From Acestrorhynchus altus (Eukaryota > Chordata > Actinopteri > Characiformes > Acestrorhynchidae): 64,000 nt of DNA. The position numbers were made by a program, and so were the translations under genes. The stretch lies in the NCBI GenBank assembly GCA_034509495.1, contig CM067509.1, positions 7,887,225 to 7,951,224 on the forward strand. Reading direction: 5' to 3'. The notes beneath the pieces are model-generated. The model saw nothing but the letters and a program-made list of their open reading frames with translations, was not told where the DNA came from and made no database searches. This document shows, in pieces, positions 11,876 to 21,913 of this stretch. Every line of letters starts with the position of its first letter. The first letter of the stretch is position 1.

Positions 11876-13278
11876 TTCTGCTCACCTTCAGATTACAGTT
11901 GTTCTAAAGTGAGGATTGTGGTGTCCTACATACAATGAGATGTCAGAAATTAAATAATAAATACAAAGAGGGACGGGGGAGGGAGAGAGAGATATGACTG
12001 GGCAGTGTTTTTTTCCCACTTTGACCCATTTTACCGCAACTTGGTCAAGGTGGACACAAACTGGATGTGACTTTATGTCCAAACAGTGTCATCTCACATT
12101 TAACCGCTCCCTCCCAGTATCAATGTAAGAGTCTCTCAGAGGCCCGGAGAGGATGGGCTCGCCGGTCTGCGTGACGAGCTCTGACAGGCGGCTGTTTTAT
12201 ACGGAAATGAAGAACGAGGCTGTTTTTTTTAACTCTAATCAGCTAAAGATGCTCTGAGGATGTGAAACGGATAATGTGCTTCTGCATTCCAGCAGAAGGC
12301 TTGTGGACATGACCCGAATCCTCTAGAGCTTGACCAAGTGGTGTGATCTAAACCTGCTCCTGTTCTTTAATTGTTGGGGTAAAGAAAGCCTCTGTTAACA
12401 CTGCGCTCTGGCGCCGCTGCATGAAGTGGTGCTTAATTAGCACCGGTAGCCTGATGAAGACATCTCCACCGGTTGAAAAGCCGTGGTGGCAGACTTCCCA
12501 CACTGCAGGGTGAGAGGGTGGAGGACGGGTGGTGCTCTGGGGGAACGCAGGGGAACTGGATTTGGGAATGACTGAGCAGAAGCACAGAAGTCGACAGAAG
12601 TCTTGCCTCCAGCAACCTTCTCGTATTAGTTCTGTGACCTGGTGTGCTGTGCCTCTTTATGATCCCTCACTCACATCTGCTCCGTCAGCTGGAAGCACAC
12701 TCAGAAGAACATCTTAGCATGGGTCCCTCACATGTATCTGCTGAGCAGGGCCCAGGAGTAGAAGTGGTAGTCCCGGTCCAAAGAGTAAAATCCGACTCAA
12801 TTTGAAGAAAATCCTGGACCTTGATTACCCACCTGTACCAACAACATCAACAACAGCATCCTCTCTGCATGTGACTGCCAAGCCCCACTAAGCTCCACCC
12901 CTAACGACTTTGAGTCACCTGTGTCGGTAATACCTTCAGTGCAGGCTGCGTTCAGACTGCGGGAAAATTGGAATCCTTTCTCAGATGCTGTGGTAACAAC
13001 ATAGGTGTCACTGCCTACATAGCCTTGCTGGGTCACGCTCACTTCAGATCTCACTGTCATTGATCTGGATTTGATGTAGTTGCTCTTTGTTGTGAGAGCA
13101 TCCAAACTTAGAGGCATCTGTACAAACCTGTAAATCCGATTGTAATCAGATTTCAGATCAGAGGAAGAAAAGACAACAAAGATAATTAGATTATCATATT
13201 TAAAAGATAATGATAATAACACTGTAAACAAAAGAAGAGTTAATTTGATTATAAAAATAAATACACAGTAAGACTAGC
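11876..13278. other. intergenic, no gene seen
   Basis: No supported gene, RNA or transposon. The 144-codon minus-strand frame at 12797-13231 lacks any recognisable domain and is taken as chance. Confidence 0.55.
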
Positions 13279-13588
13279 TGGAGATTTAAGGTGGTAGGAG
13301 ATTTGAGGTGGTATGAGATTTAAGGTGGTAGGAGATTTGAGGTGGTAGGAGATTTGAGGTAGTAGGAGATTTAAGGTGGTAGGAGATTTAAGGTGGTAGG
13401 AGATTTGAGGTAGTAGGAGATTTAAGGTGGTAGGAGATTTAAGGTGGTTGGAGATTTCAGGTGGTAGGAGATTTGAGGTAGTAGGAGATTTAAGGTGGTA
13501 GGAGATTTGAGGTGGTATGAGATTTGAGGTAGTAGGAGATTTAAGGTGGTATGAGATTTGAGGTGGTAGGAGATTTAAGGTGGTAGGT
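13279..13588. repeat. 17-bp minisatellite
   Basis: About 18 copies of GGAGATTTRAGGTRGTA with few substitutions (AAGG/GAGG, GGTGGT/GGTAGT, AGGAG/ATGAG). The two main variants are interspersed, pointing to local duplication of blocks. Confidence 0.9.
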
Positions 13589-13689
13589 CTTACGAAATCT
13601 GTAGTTTGAATGTTTTTCCGACTCGTTCGATTTTTGGCTTCAGCTTCTGTATGGAGGGTTTTAGACAGATTTGGACTGGATGTTTTTCA

Positions 13690-13830
13690 CTGCACTGGAC
13701 CACCCTGACCTCGGTGAGGACAAGGATGTTCTGACATCCTGAGGATGTTCTACACCTGCACACTGAAGAGCGTCATGATGGGCTGCATCACCACCTGGTA
13801 CGAGAATTGCACTGCTTTCAAGAGAAAAAA
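13690..13830 (+). mobile_element. probable non-LTR retrotransposon fragment
   Basis: Conceptual translation from about 13747 gives FYTCTLKSVMMGCITTWYEN, resembling a segment common at the end of fish LINE reverse-transcriptase ORFs (pattern FYTC...ES...GCITTWY.NC). Short and lacking catalytic motifs. The fish LINE origin is inference from remembered repeats. Confidence 0.45.
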
Positions 13831-16195
13831 ATAAAATATTTTTAATCCGTATTTTTATGCTCTTTTATACACGTGTTTTACTGCTGAGAGACAGCTGCAG
13901 GAGACAGCTCCTGTTTAATGTGATGTGAAAGTAAACTTGATTTGATGTACTGGGAATGTTCCGTGGCAGGGGCTGGGGCCTTTGTAGTGAAAATGACCTG
14001 CTCTATTCACATATGGGCTGATTCGGACATTAGCCGGACTTGTACTAGAGGAATGGTGGGAAGAAAACCTGGATAATGTTCAGAACAAATTATTATAGTT
14101 ATACTCTCACGTGCAGATTCACAGGTCATGAAACGTTCTGGCTTCCATGTTGGTGCAGGTGGGGTTTAACATGTTCAAGAGATCCTCAACACTCCTCGTT
14201 AACCTTGGACTTTAGTGACCAGACTGAAGGCAGGACCTCTCTGTTCCCTCTTGTTATATGAATGATCTGCATTTTGTGGAGATGTGTGGACCCCCTGCCA
14301 TTACAAAGCCCCTCCACCAGACAGTGAAAAGATCAAAAGGACAAATTGAGAAGAAACAGCCATCAAACAGTGAAACAATCCTTCTTCGGTCGGTTTTGAT
14401 GCAGTCCCAGCAAACAGGATCACGTGGGGCTCCCGTGAGTGAAACTTGGTGGGTTCCAGGTGGGCATGTGTTGCTACTGGGATCCAGTTAGATTCCCAAA
14501 TGGGTCCCAATGTTACAGCCCACCTCAATATCACGTGGGTCCCATCTAGGAGCAAATGTGCAGTGACCTCCCAGATGGGGTCCATGTTTATTTTCTCCCA
14601 TGTGGGGCCAAAATGGAACCCATGGAAATCAGGTTTGGTTCCCGGTTCAGCTATCCAGACACAGTCCCACATAGGTATGCTGTCTGGGAAACGGAATAAA
14701 GAAGTATTACTAGGACATGGAGTGGCTGTGAACACATGACCCTTGGACAAAGTAGAATTGAATGGTAAACGAGCTCCATCCAATACCTTTATGATAAGGT
14801 GAAGTGGCAGAACTCATCCTCCAACATCAGTACATGGCCTCAGTCTTGGAGCTAAATGCAATCAAATTCTCCTCACAGCGGTTTTACAACATCTACAACA
14901 CAGTTACTGCAGTAAAGGGGGGCAAAGTCCCAGCTAAAGCCTTGATTTGAAGAGGAACCCTGGAGCATTGGGGGGTCCACGTGCTGTTGGAGATATCTTG
15001 TACATCCAGTGTGGCAGCATGCCACTCATGCATCTGTTATCTCTGCTTACTTTTCCAGGAACTTGCCAAGAGCTATACCCCTCTGGCCTCCAGTGCCATC
15101 CAGTTTGAATTGTTGCCCATGAGTTTGAATTTGAACCTCCTGTCCTGTAAGACTGAACTGCTGCTGCTGGGTTTCTCAGCCAAGTGCAAGCCAAGGCTGA
15201 ATGAGTCGCCAGTATAGTCCTCCCTTCCCCCATCCCTGCACATCCCATGTTCCATCTCCTGCCTCTCGGAAAGACCACAGTCCAATGCTTCCCATTCTGA
15301 ACTCATAAATAAGTGCAACAATTACATAAGCATGATGGAGTCTTAAATTGTCTCAGGCCTTTTCAGGGCTGTCCTCCCAGAGATAATATTAATTATGCGT
15401 AGATCAGACAGGCAGATGTTCCTCCTTGCCCCAGGTTAATTAGACGTTTTGTCGTACAGAATATTGTATGCTTGTTGCCTGACCTGAGCTATTGTTTTGC
15501 TGCCAAAGCTCTTTGTCAAACCTGCCTGGAGCAGCTTGTCACTTCTCTTTACCCTCCCTGCCCACAGCGTTCCCGCCGACAGCTCGGCTTTGAGGTTGAT
15601 TCAAGCTGAACGTTTGGAGAGGTCCAACCTAATGACCCACAATCGTGACTCATCAATCAGTGCTCTGTGTGTCTCACACCACTGCCGCGGCGCTCAGGCT
15701 CGATTCTCTGAAAAGACAGAATCAGAAATGTGTTACAGAAAACCCAGACACTGGAACAATCTTAGGAATCATCGTCTCTGTTCATACAACTGTAGGGTCA
15801 AAGTCAACGAAGAACTGAACAACCTTAATACCTTAATAAACCCAATTATTATGACATCCTATAGTTTGAGATGGAGATCTTGAAGCTTGTTTTGGAAAGT
15901 AAGATACAGAATTAATGGGAACACCAGACAATGTTTGGCATCATACTAACCCCACACAATCCCAGAAAGAGGAACCCCAGTCACCCTGCTAGCTTTAGAG
16001 AAGGTTCACCACCCAGACACATCCAGGCAGGGGCAGCGCTGTGGTCAGAAAGCATGTCTAACTGAAATTGCACCTCACATGCTTCACCCAACCTCAGTCA
16101 CACTGGAGAGTCGGGAAGTGGGGATACAGATGTTTCTATGTCCGGATTCACAAACGCTGTGTAGATACAGCAGGGACAGCTTCACAAATACAGAC
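13831..16195. other. intergenic with repeat fragments
   Basis: No gene seen. 14405-14690 shows loose internal repeats around TGGGTCCCA. 14765-14925 resembles the inside of the inverted-repeat element family described at 5998-6515. 15380-15490 is AT-rich with ATTAATTA and TTAATTAGACG homeodomain-like cores, a possible conserved element (unproven). Confidence 0.5.
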
Positions 16196-16303
16196 CTCTT
16201 TCTCTCTGTCTCTCTCTCTGTCTCTCTCTGTCTCTCTCTCTCTTTCTTCCTGTCTCTCTCTTTCTCCCTGTCTCTCTCTCTCTTTCTTTCTCTCTCTCTC
16301 TCT

Positions 16304-16344
<41 letters not shown>

Positions 16345-16440
16345 CCCTCTCATTCTCTATTTCTCCTTGCCCTCTCTCTGTCTCGGTTATTTGGTCCCTC
16401 GCCCTCTCTCTCTCTCTCTCCCCCTAAATCTCTCTGACCC
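16196..16440. repeat. (CT)n-rich polypyrimidine tract
   Basis: Imperfect TCTC repeat of about 245 bp interrupted by CCTGTC and TTTC. Long open frames through it on both strands are artefacts of the simple repeat. Confidence 0.9.
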
Positions 16441-17132
16441 ATTTTTCTTTTGTTGTGCTCTCTCTCTGCTGCCCCATGCCAAAGCTGAATCCGTGGCCCG
16501 TGCGTGACAGGAGTGAAATTGAATATTTCACACCCGGTGTGACGGATCCAGATGCAGAGAGAACAGCACGAGGGAGTTCGTCGGAGGTAAGAGAGTACAC
16601 TAAAATAAAAGGCCTTGGCAAGGAGCAGAGGTACCCTGTCAGATCTCCCGACGAAGGTAGTTTGCGGGGTGTGTGGAGCGAAGCCTGTAGAGATGGAGAA
16701 GAGGTGGTTGTGCAGTGAACGCCTCATGGATCGAGGAAAATGGGCCACAAAGCAGATGTTATGACATCCAGAAACCTTAAATCCACATCCAATCACAGCT
16801 GTTATTCATGCTTCCGAAGGTATTACACTTTTTTATTTACGTCTCACTGGTTAAATGTCCTTGATTTATCAGTGAGATCTTTCTTTATTCCAGAATCTTA
16901 TTTGGCTAACATCTAGGATGCTTAAAACAAAAACATCAATTCAGACATACTTCAGAAGATCGCCTTTTAGACGATGTTGTTTACTGTGGTGCTTTGAGTT
17001 CCTGTAAGACCCGATCACATGATAATTTACAGTTTTAATTATTGATGTTGTTGTTGTTGTTGTTGCTATTGTTGCTGTTTATTACTGCATTACCTGATGA
17101 AGTACAACTGTCACAGTTTGCTGTGTCACAGT
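16441..17132. other. intergenic, no gene seen
   Basis: Nothing recognised except a short GTT trinucleotide run near 17045-17075. Confidence 0.5.
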
Positions 17133-17463
17133 GCTGCTCTCCTGGCAGAGGCTCAGTGTGTGAGGTAGAGCTGCTCTCCCGACAGAGGCTCTGTGTGTGA
17201 GGTAGAGCTGCTCTCCCGGCAGAGGCACCAGGTAGAGGCTGCCTCCCGACAGAGGCCTCTGTGTGTGAGGTGAGCTGCCTCTCCGCAAAGAGGCTCTGTG
17301 GGTGAGGTAGAGTTGCCTCCTGACAGAGGTGCGTTCAGTGTGTGTGAGGCAGAGCTGCTCTCCGGCAGAGGCTCTGTGTGTGAGGTAGAGCTGCTCTCCC
17401 GGCAGAGGCTCTGTGTGTGAGGTAGAGCTGCTCTCCCGGCAGAGGCTCTGTGTGTGAGGTGGT
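17133..17463. repeat. 37-bp minisatellite
   Basis: About nine copies of a 37-bp unit containing GTGTGTGAGGTAGAGCTGCT and CTCCCGGCAGAGG. Units at the right end are nearly identical; those at the left and centre carry small deletions. Confidence 0.85.
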
Positions 17464-17611
17464 AATTAGTGAAATCACACCACTTAATTAGCGCCAAATT
17501 AACGTGTAAATGTCAGCTTTAGTCTGAAATGCAATCAGGTGGGATCTACTCACTGTGGAGCTTAACTGAATCACGTGCTGGAGAGACAGTCACTCTGGAT
17601 CTGGATCAATA

Positions 17612-17790
17612 AAGTATCTATATCACACTGTCTCTACCTCACTCTCTATATCACACTGCCTCTACCTCACTCTGCTTCTATATCACACTGCCTCTACCTC
17701 ACTCTGCTTCTATATCACACTGTCTCTACCTCACTCTGCTTCTATATCACACTGTCTCTACCTCACTCTGCTTCTATATCACACTGTCTC
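17612..17790. repeat. 32-bp minisatellite
   Basis: Five to six copies of a 32-bp unit containing TATATCACACTGTCTCTACC and ACTCTGCTTC; the exact 32-bp period is visible at 17701 and 17733. Confidence 0.85.
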
Positions 17791-18211
17791 TGCTGAGTGA
17801 CAGTTTTTCAGTCCCAGACTCTGAGGTGAGAAATGTCTCAGGAATGTCGTCAGCCTGATGTAGAGCAGCTTCCAGTACTGGAGTTCTGTTTGCATCTGCT
17901 CAGTCCTCCAGGCTCCACCTGAAAGCCTTGTTTCTGAACGTTACAGTCGGTCCGAAACCTCCCAGACCCTGGAGATGTCAGTCAGAGGTGTTCTCGGGCG
18001 ATCGGGCTCGGCCTTGTCAGCTTATTTCTGAGCCACGTCAGAGAGATGTTTCAACTCAACATGATGGCTGAGCACCTCCTGCCCTTCCAGCTGAAGCCTC
18101 TGACTGGCCACCAGCGCAGCAGGCAGCTGGCACCGGGTCACTGAGCTTCCCACCACAATCTGCTTACAGTCTGACACCCTTTCACACAGCTCACTGCCCA
18201 TCTTCTCACAC

Positions 18212-18212
<1 letters not shown>

Positions 18213-18283
<71 letters not shown>

Positions 18284-18287
18284 ATAC

Positions 18288-18356
<69 letters not shown>

Positions 18357-18388
18357 CACCATACTCACACACACACACACACACACAT
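18213..18388. repeat. (AC)n microsatellite, compound
   Basis: Three CA tracts separated by CCATAC interruptions, about 176 bp in all. Confidence 0.95.
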
Positions 18389-18555
18389 TACTACTAACAC
18401 AGTTATATGTTACACACAGTTATATTAATACTAAAGAATCACTTCAGTTATATGTATTTAGGTAGTTATAATGAAGATCAGATGTTCAGATGATTAAATG
18501 TTAGTCAAAGTTCAAAGTTCAAAGGTCAAAGATCATAGGGTGTCTTAACTTTTTC

Positions 18556-20233
18556 ACATGACATTTTTGCACATCACCATCACCTTTACTGTCATCACCA
18601 CAACTACCATCACCTCTATTATAATCACATCACCATCATTACTGATATCATTCATCCTTATCCTCATCACTGTTCATCCTCATCCTCATCACTTCATCCT
18701 CATCACCGTTCATCCCATCCCTACCACTTCATCCTCATCACCGTTCATCCTCATCCCCTACCACCGTTCATCCTCATCCCCAATACCATCCCCACCACTG
18801 TTCATCCCGCCTCATCACTGTTCATCTTCATCCCTTCCATCTCATCCTCATCACCGTTCATCCTCATCCCCATCACTTCATCCTCATCACACTGTTCACA
18901 TCCTCATCCTTCATCACTTGTCTCATCATCAACCATCCTCATCACTGTTCATCCTCATCCTCATCACTTCATCCTCATCACTGTTCATCCTCATCACTGC
19001 TCATCCTCATCCTCATCACTTCATACTCATCACTGTTCATCCTCATCCTAATCACTGCTCATCCTCATCACTGCTCATCCTCATCCCCAATCAGTCACCG
19101 CTCATCCCCTCATCCCCATCCCCATCACTGTTCATCCCCATCAGTCACCGCCAGCTCATCCTCATCACTGCTCATCCTTCATCTCATCACCGTCATCCTC
19201 AATGTCACCGTTCATCCTCATCAGTCAGTGTTCATCCTCATCAGCTCGTCTTGATCCCCTCATCCCCATCAGTCACTGTCCATCCTCATCCTCATCAGTC
19301 ACTGTTCATCCTCATCCTCATCAGTCACTGCCCATCCTCATCCTCATCAGTCACTGTTCATCCTCATCCTCATCAGTCACTGTTCATCCTCATCAATCAC
19401 TGCTCATCCTCATCCCTCATCAGCCACTGTCCATCCTCATCCTCATCAGTCACTGCTCATCCTCATCCTCATCAGTCACTGTTCATCCTCATCACTGCTC
19501 ATCCTCATCAGTCACTGCTCATCCTCATCATGATCAGTCACTGCTCATCCTCATCCTCATCACTGCTCATTCTCATCAGTCACTGCTCATCCTCATCAGT
19601 CACCACCATCCCCACACCATCCATCCTCACCTCATCAGTCACCGCTCATCCTCATCCCTCATCAGGTCACCGTTCATCCTCATCACCATCCTCATCAGTC
19701 ACTGCTCATCCATCATGATCAGTCACTGCTCATCCTCATCCTCATCACTGCTCATTCTCATCAGTCACTGCTCATCCTCATCAGTCACTGTTCATCCTCA
19801 TCAGTCACTGTCCATCCTCATCCTCATCAGTCACTGTCCATCCTCATCCTCATCAGTCACTGTTCATCCTCATCCTCATCAGTCACTGTTCATCCTCATC
19901 CTGATCAGTCACTGTCCATCCTCATCCTGATCAGTCACTGTCCATCCTCATCCTCATCAGTCACTGTTCATCCTCATCCTGATCAGTCACTGTCCATCCT
20001 CATCCTGATCAGTCACGTCCATCCATCCCTCATCAGTCACCGTTCATCCTCATCCTGATCAGGTCACTGTCCATCCTCATCCTCATCAGTCACTGTTCAT
20101 CGTCATCCTCATCAGTCACTGCTCATCCTCATCAGTCACTGCTCATCCTCATCAGTCACTGTCCATCCTCATCCTCATCAGTCACTGTTCATCCTCATCC
20201 TCATCAGTCACTGCTCATCCTCATCAGTCACTA
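18556..20233. repeat. 1.7-kb CATCCTCATCAGTCACTG minisatellite
   Basis: Long array built on TCATCCTCATC and CAGTCACTGTTCATCC modules in irregular alternation; the left third is more degenerate, the right two thirds more regular. The 386- and 242-codon open frames in it are Ser/His/Ile-rich repeat translations with no start context, not genes. Confidence 0.9.
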
Positions 20234-20539
20234 ACCCCCTGTGCTGTTAGAGCTTCTGATGCTCTTTGTGACAGTGATCGGTTGACTTCTGCAGTCTGAT
20301 CTTCTATATTCCAGAATCGACTTCAGGTCCAAATGCATGACGTCATAAGTTGGACACGCTCGTCACCGTGTTCGTTCTCATAGTGATCACGTGCCTGCTG
20401 GCCCCTCCTCCCATTCTCCTCCTCCTGTGCCCTGTCCTGTCTGGGAGGAGGAGGAGTAGAGGAGGACCATGCCAGGCCACTGCAATGAGCGCTGACCGGT
20501 AAGACGCGCGGGTTCACTGTGCGCGAGGAGGACACTGTG
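20234..20539. other. non-coding spacer between arrays
   Basis: Single-copy-looking sequence between two large arrays; no gene seen. Given its position about 1.4 kb before the slitrk5 coding exon it could hold upstream regulatory or non-coding exon sequence, but nothing shows this directly. Confidence 0.4.
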
Positions 20540-20544
20540 TGTGT

Positions 20545-20589
<45 letters not shown>

Positions 20590-20831
20590 GGGGTTTGTGT
20601 GTGGAGAGAGAGAGAGAGAGAGAGGTGTGTGTGTGTGGGCAGGTGTGAGAGAGAGAGAGGAAGTGTGTGAGAGAGAGTGTGACAGAGAGAGAGAGAGAGA
20701 AAGAAAGTGTGTGTGTATTTTGAGAGAGATATTGAGATATAAACAGAGAAATGGGTAGAGACAGAGAGAAAGAAATAGCAGGGCTGAGAGACCTCAACAC
20801 TAAACTAGAGAGAGAGAGAGAGAGAGAAAGG

Positions 20832-20923
<92 letters not shown>

Positions 20924-20973
20924 CTGTGTGTGGGGGTGGGTGGGGAGAGAGAGAGAGAGAGGAGAGAAAGGCG

Positions 20974-21037
<64 letters not shown>

Positions 21038-21069
21038 AATAGCAGGGCTGAGAGACCTCAACACTAAAC

Positions 21070-21121
<52 letters not shown>

Positions 21122-21418
21122 CTGTGTGTGTGTGAGAGAGAGGGAGAGAGAGAGCGAGAGAGAAAGAAATAGCAGGGCTGAGAGACCTCAACACTAAACT
21201 AGAGAGAGAGAGAGAGAGAAAGGCTGTGTGTATGTGTTTGTGAGAGAGAGTGAGAGAGAAAGAAATAGCAGGGCTGAGAGACCTCAACACTAAACTAGAG
21301 AGAGAGAGAGAGAGAGAGAAAGGCTGTGTGTGTGAGAGAGAGAGACAAAGGGAGAGATAGAGACAGAGACAGAGAGAGAGGGAGACAGAAAGAGAGAGAG
21401 AGAGACAAAGGGAGAGAT

Positions 21419-21455
<37 letters not shown>
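20540..21455. repeat. (GA)n/(GT)n compound tract with an embedded repeated single-copy block
   Basis: About 915 bp of purine-rich GA runs alternating with GT runs. A block containing AGCAGGGCTGAGAGACCTCA then ACACTAAACTAGAG recurs four times (starts near 20776, 21041, 21171 and 21266), so larger units than the dinucleotide were duplicated. It lies 0.4 kb upstream of the slitrk5 coding exon. Confidence 0.9.
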
Positions 21456-21848
21456 CGTTCCTGTTCCAGTACAGATAATTAGTCTGTCAGCTTTATTAGC
21501 GAACATTTAACTTCTTTAATTAATGTTTATTTAATGGCGCAGGGTGACGATCTCTAGATGTGTGTTTTTAAGAGCAGCTGAAAAATGAAATTCACAGCTC
21601 AGTAAAAGAATCAGAGGAAGATCTGAACCTTCGCTCTGCCCTAGAAAACCCAGGCCCACCCTGCGGGCTGGAGATGGTATTTACATGCATGTCATCATGG
21701 ATGTTCCTCTTTCTGCTCTTTTCTGTGCATTTGGGTCGCAATTAGGAGAAGTTACGCATGAACTACTGCCTGTGGTGGAGAGCAGACTCAGATCAGATAA
21801 GCTGTATCAGTGTTCTGTAAATAAACCGGACTAACTGATGATGAATGT

Positions 21849-21913
21849 TCTTCTGTCTCTAGATGAGGGGACTCGTCTCTGCTGCAGCGAAGTGAAGCTC
21901 GTCTCCCTCAAAC
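21849..21913 (+). promoter_or_regulatory. 3' splice site and 5' UTR of the slitrk5 coding exon, with short upstream ORF
   Basis: TTCTTCTGTCTCTAG ends at 21862, a strong pyrimidine-rich acceptor 51 bp before the slitrk5 ATG; SLITRK genes are known to have non-coding upstream exons and one coding exon. If used, the exon opens with ATG at 21863, giving a 10-codon upstream ORF (MRGLVSAAAK, stop at 21893-21895) that ends 18 bp before the main start. The ORF is seen; translation control by it is inference. Confidence 0.5.

Noticed and set aside
18558..19930. Open frames of 386 and 242 codons
   Set aside because: They translate a CATCCTCATC minisatellite (Ser/His/Ile/Leu repeats); no domain, no splice context.
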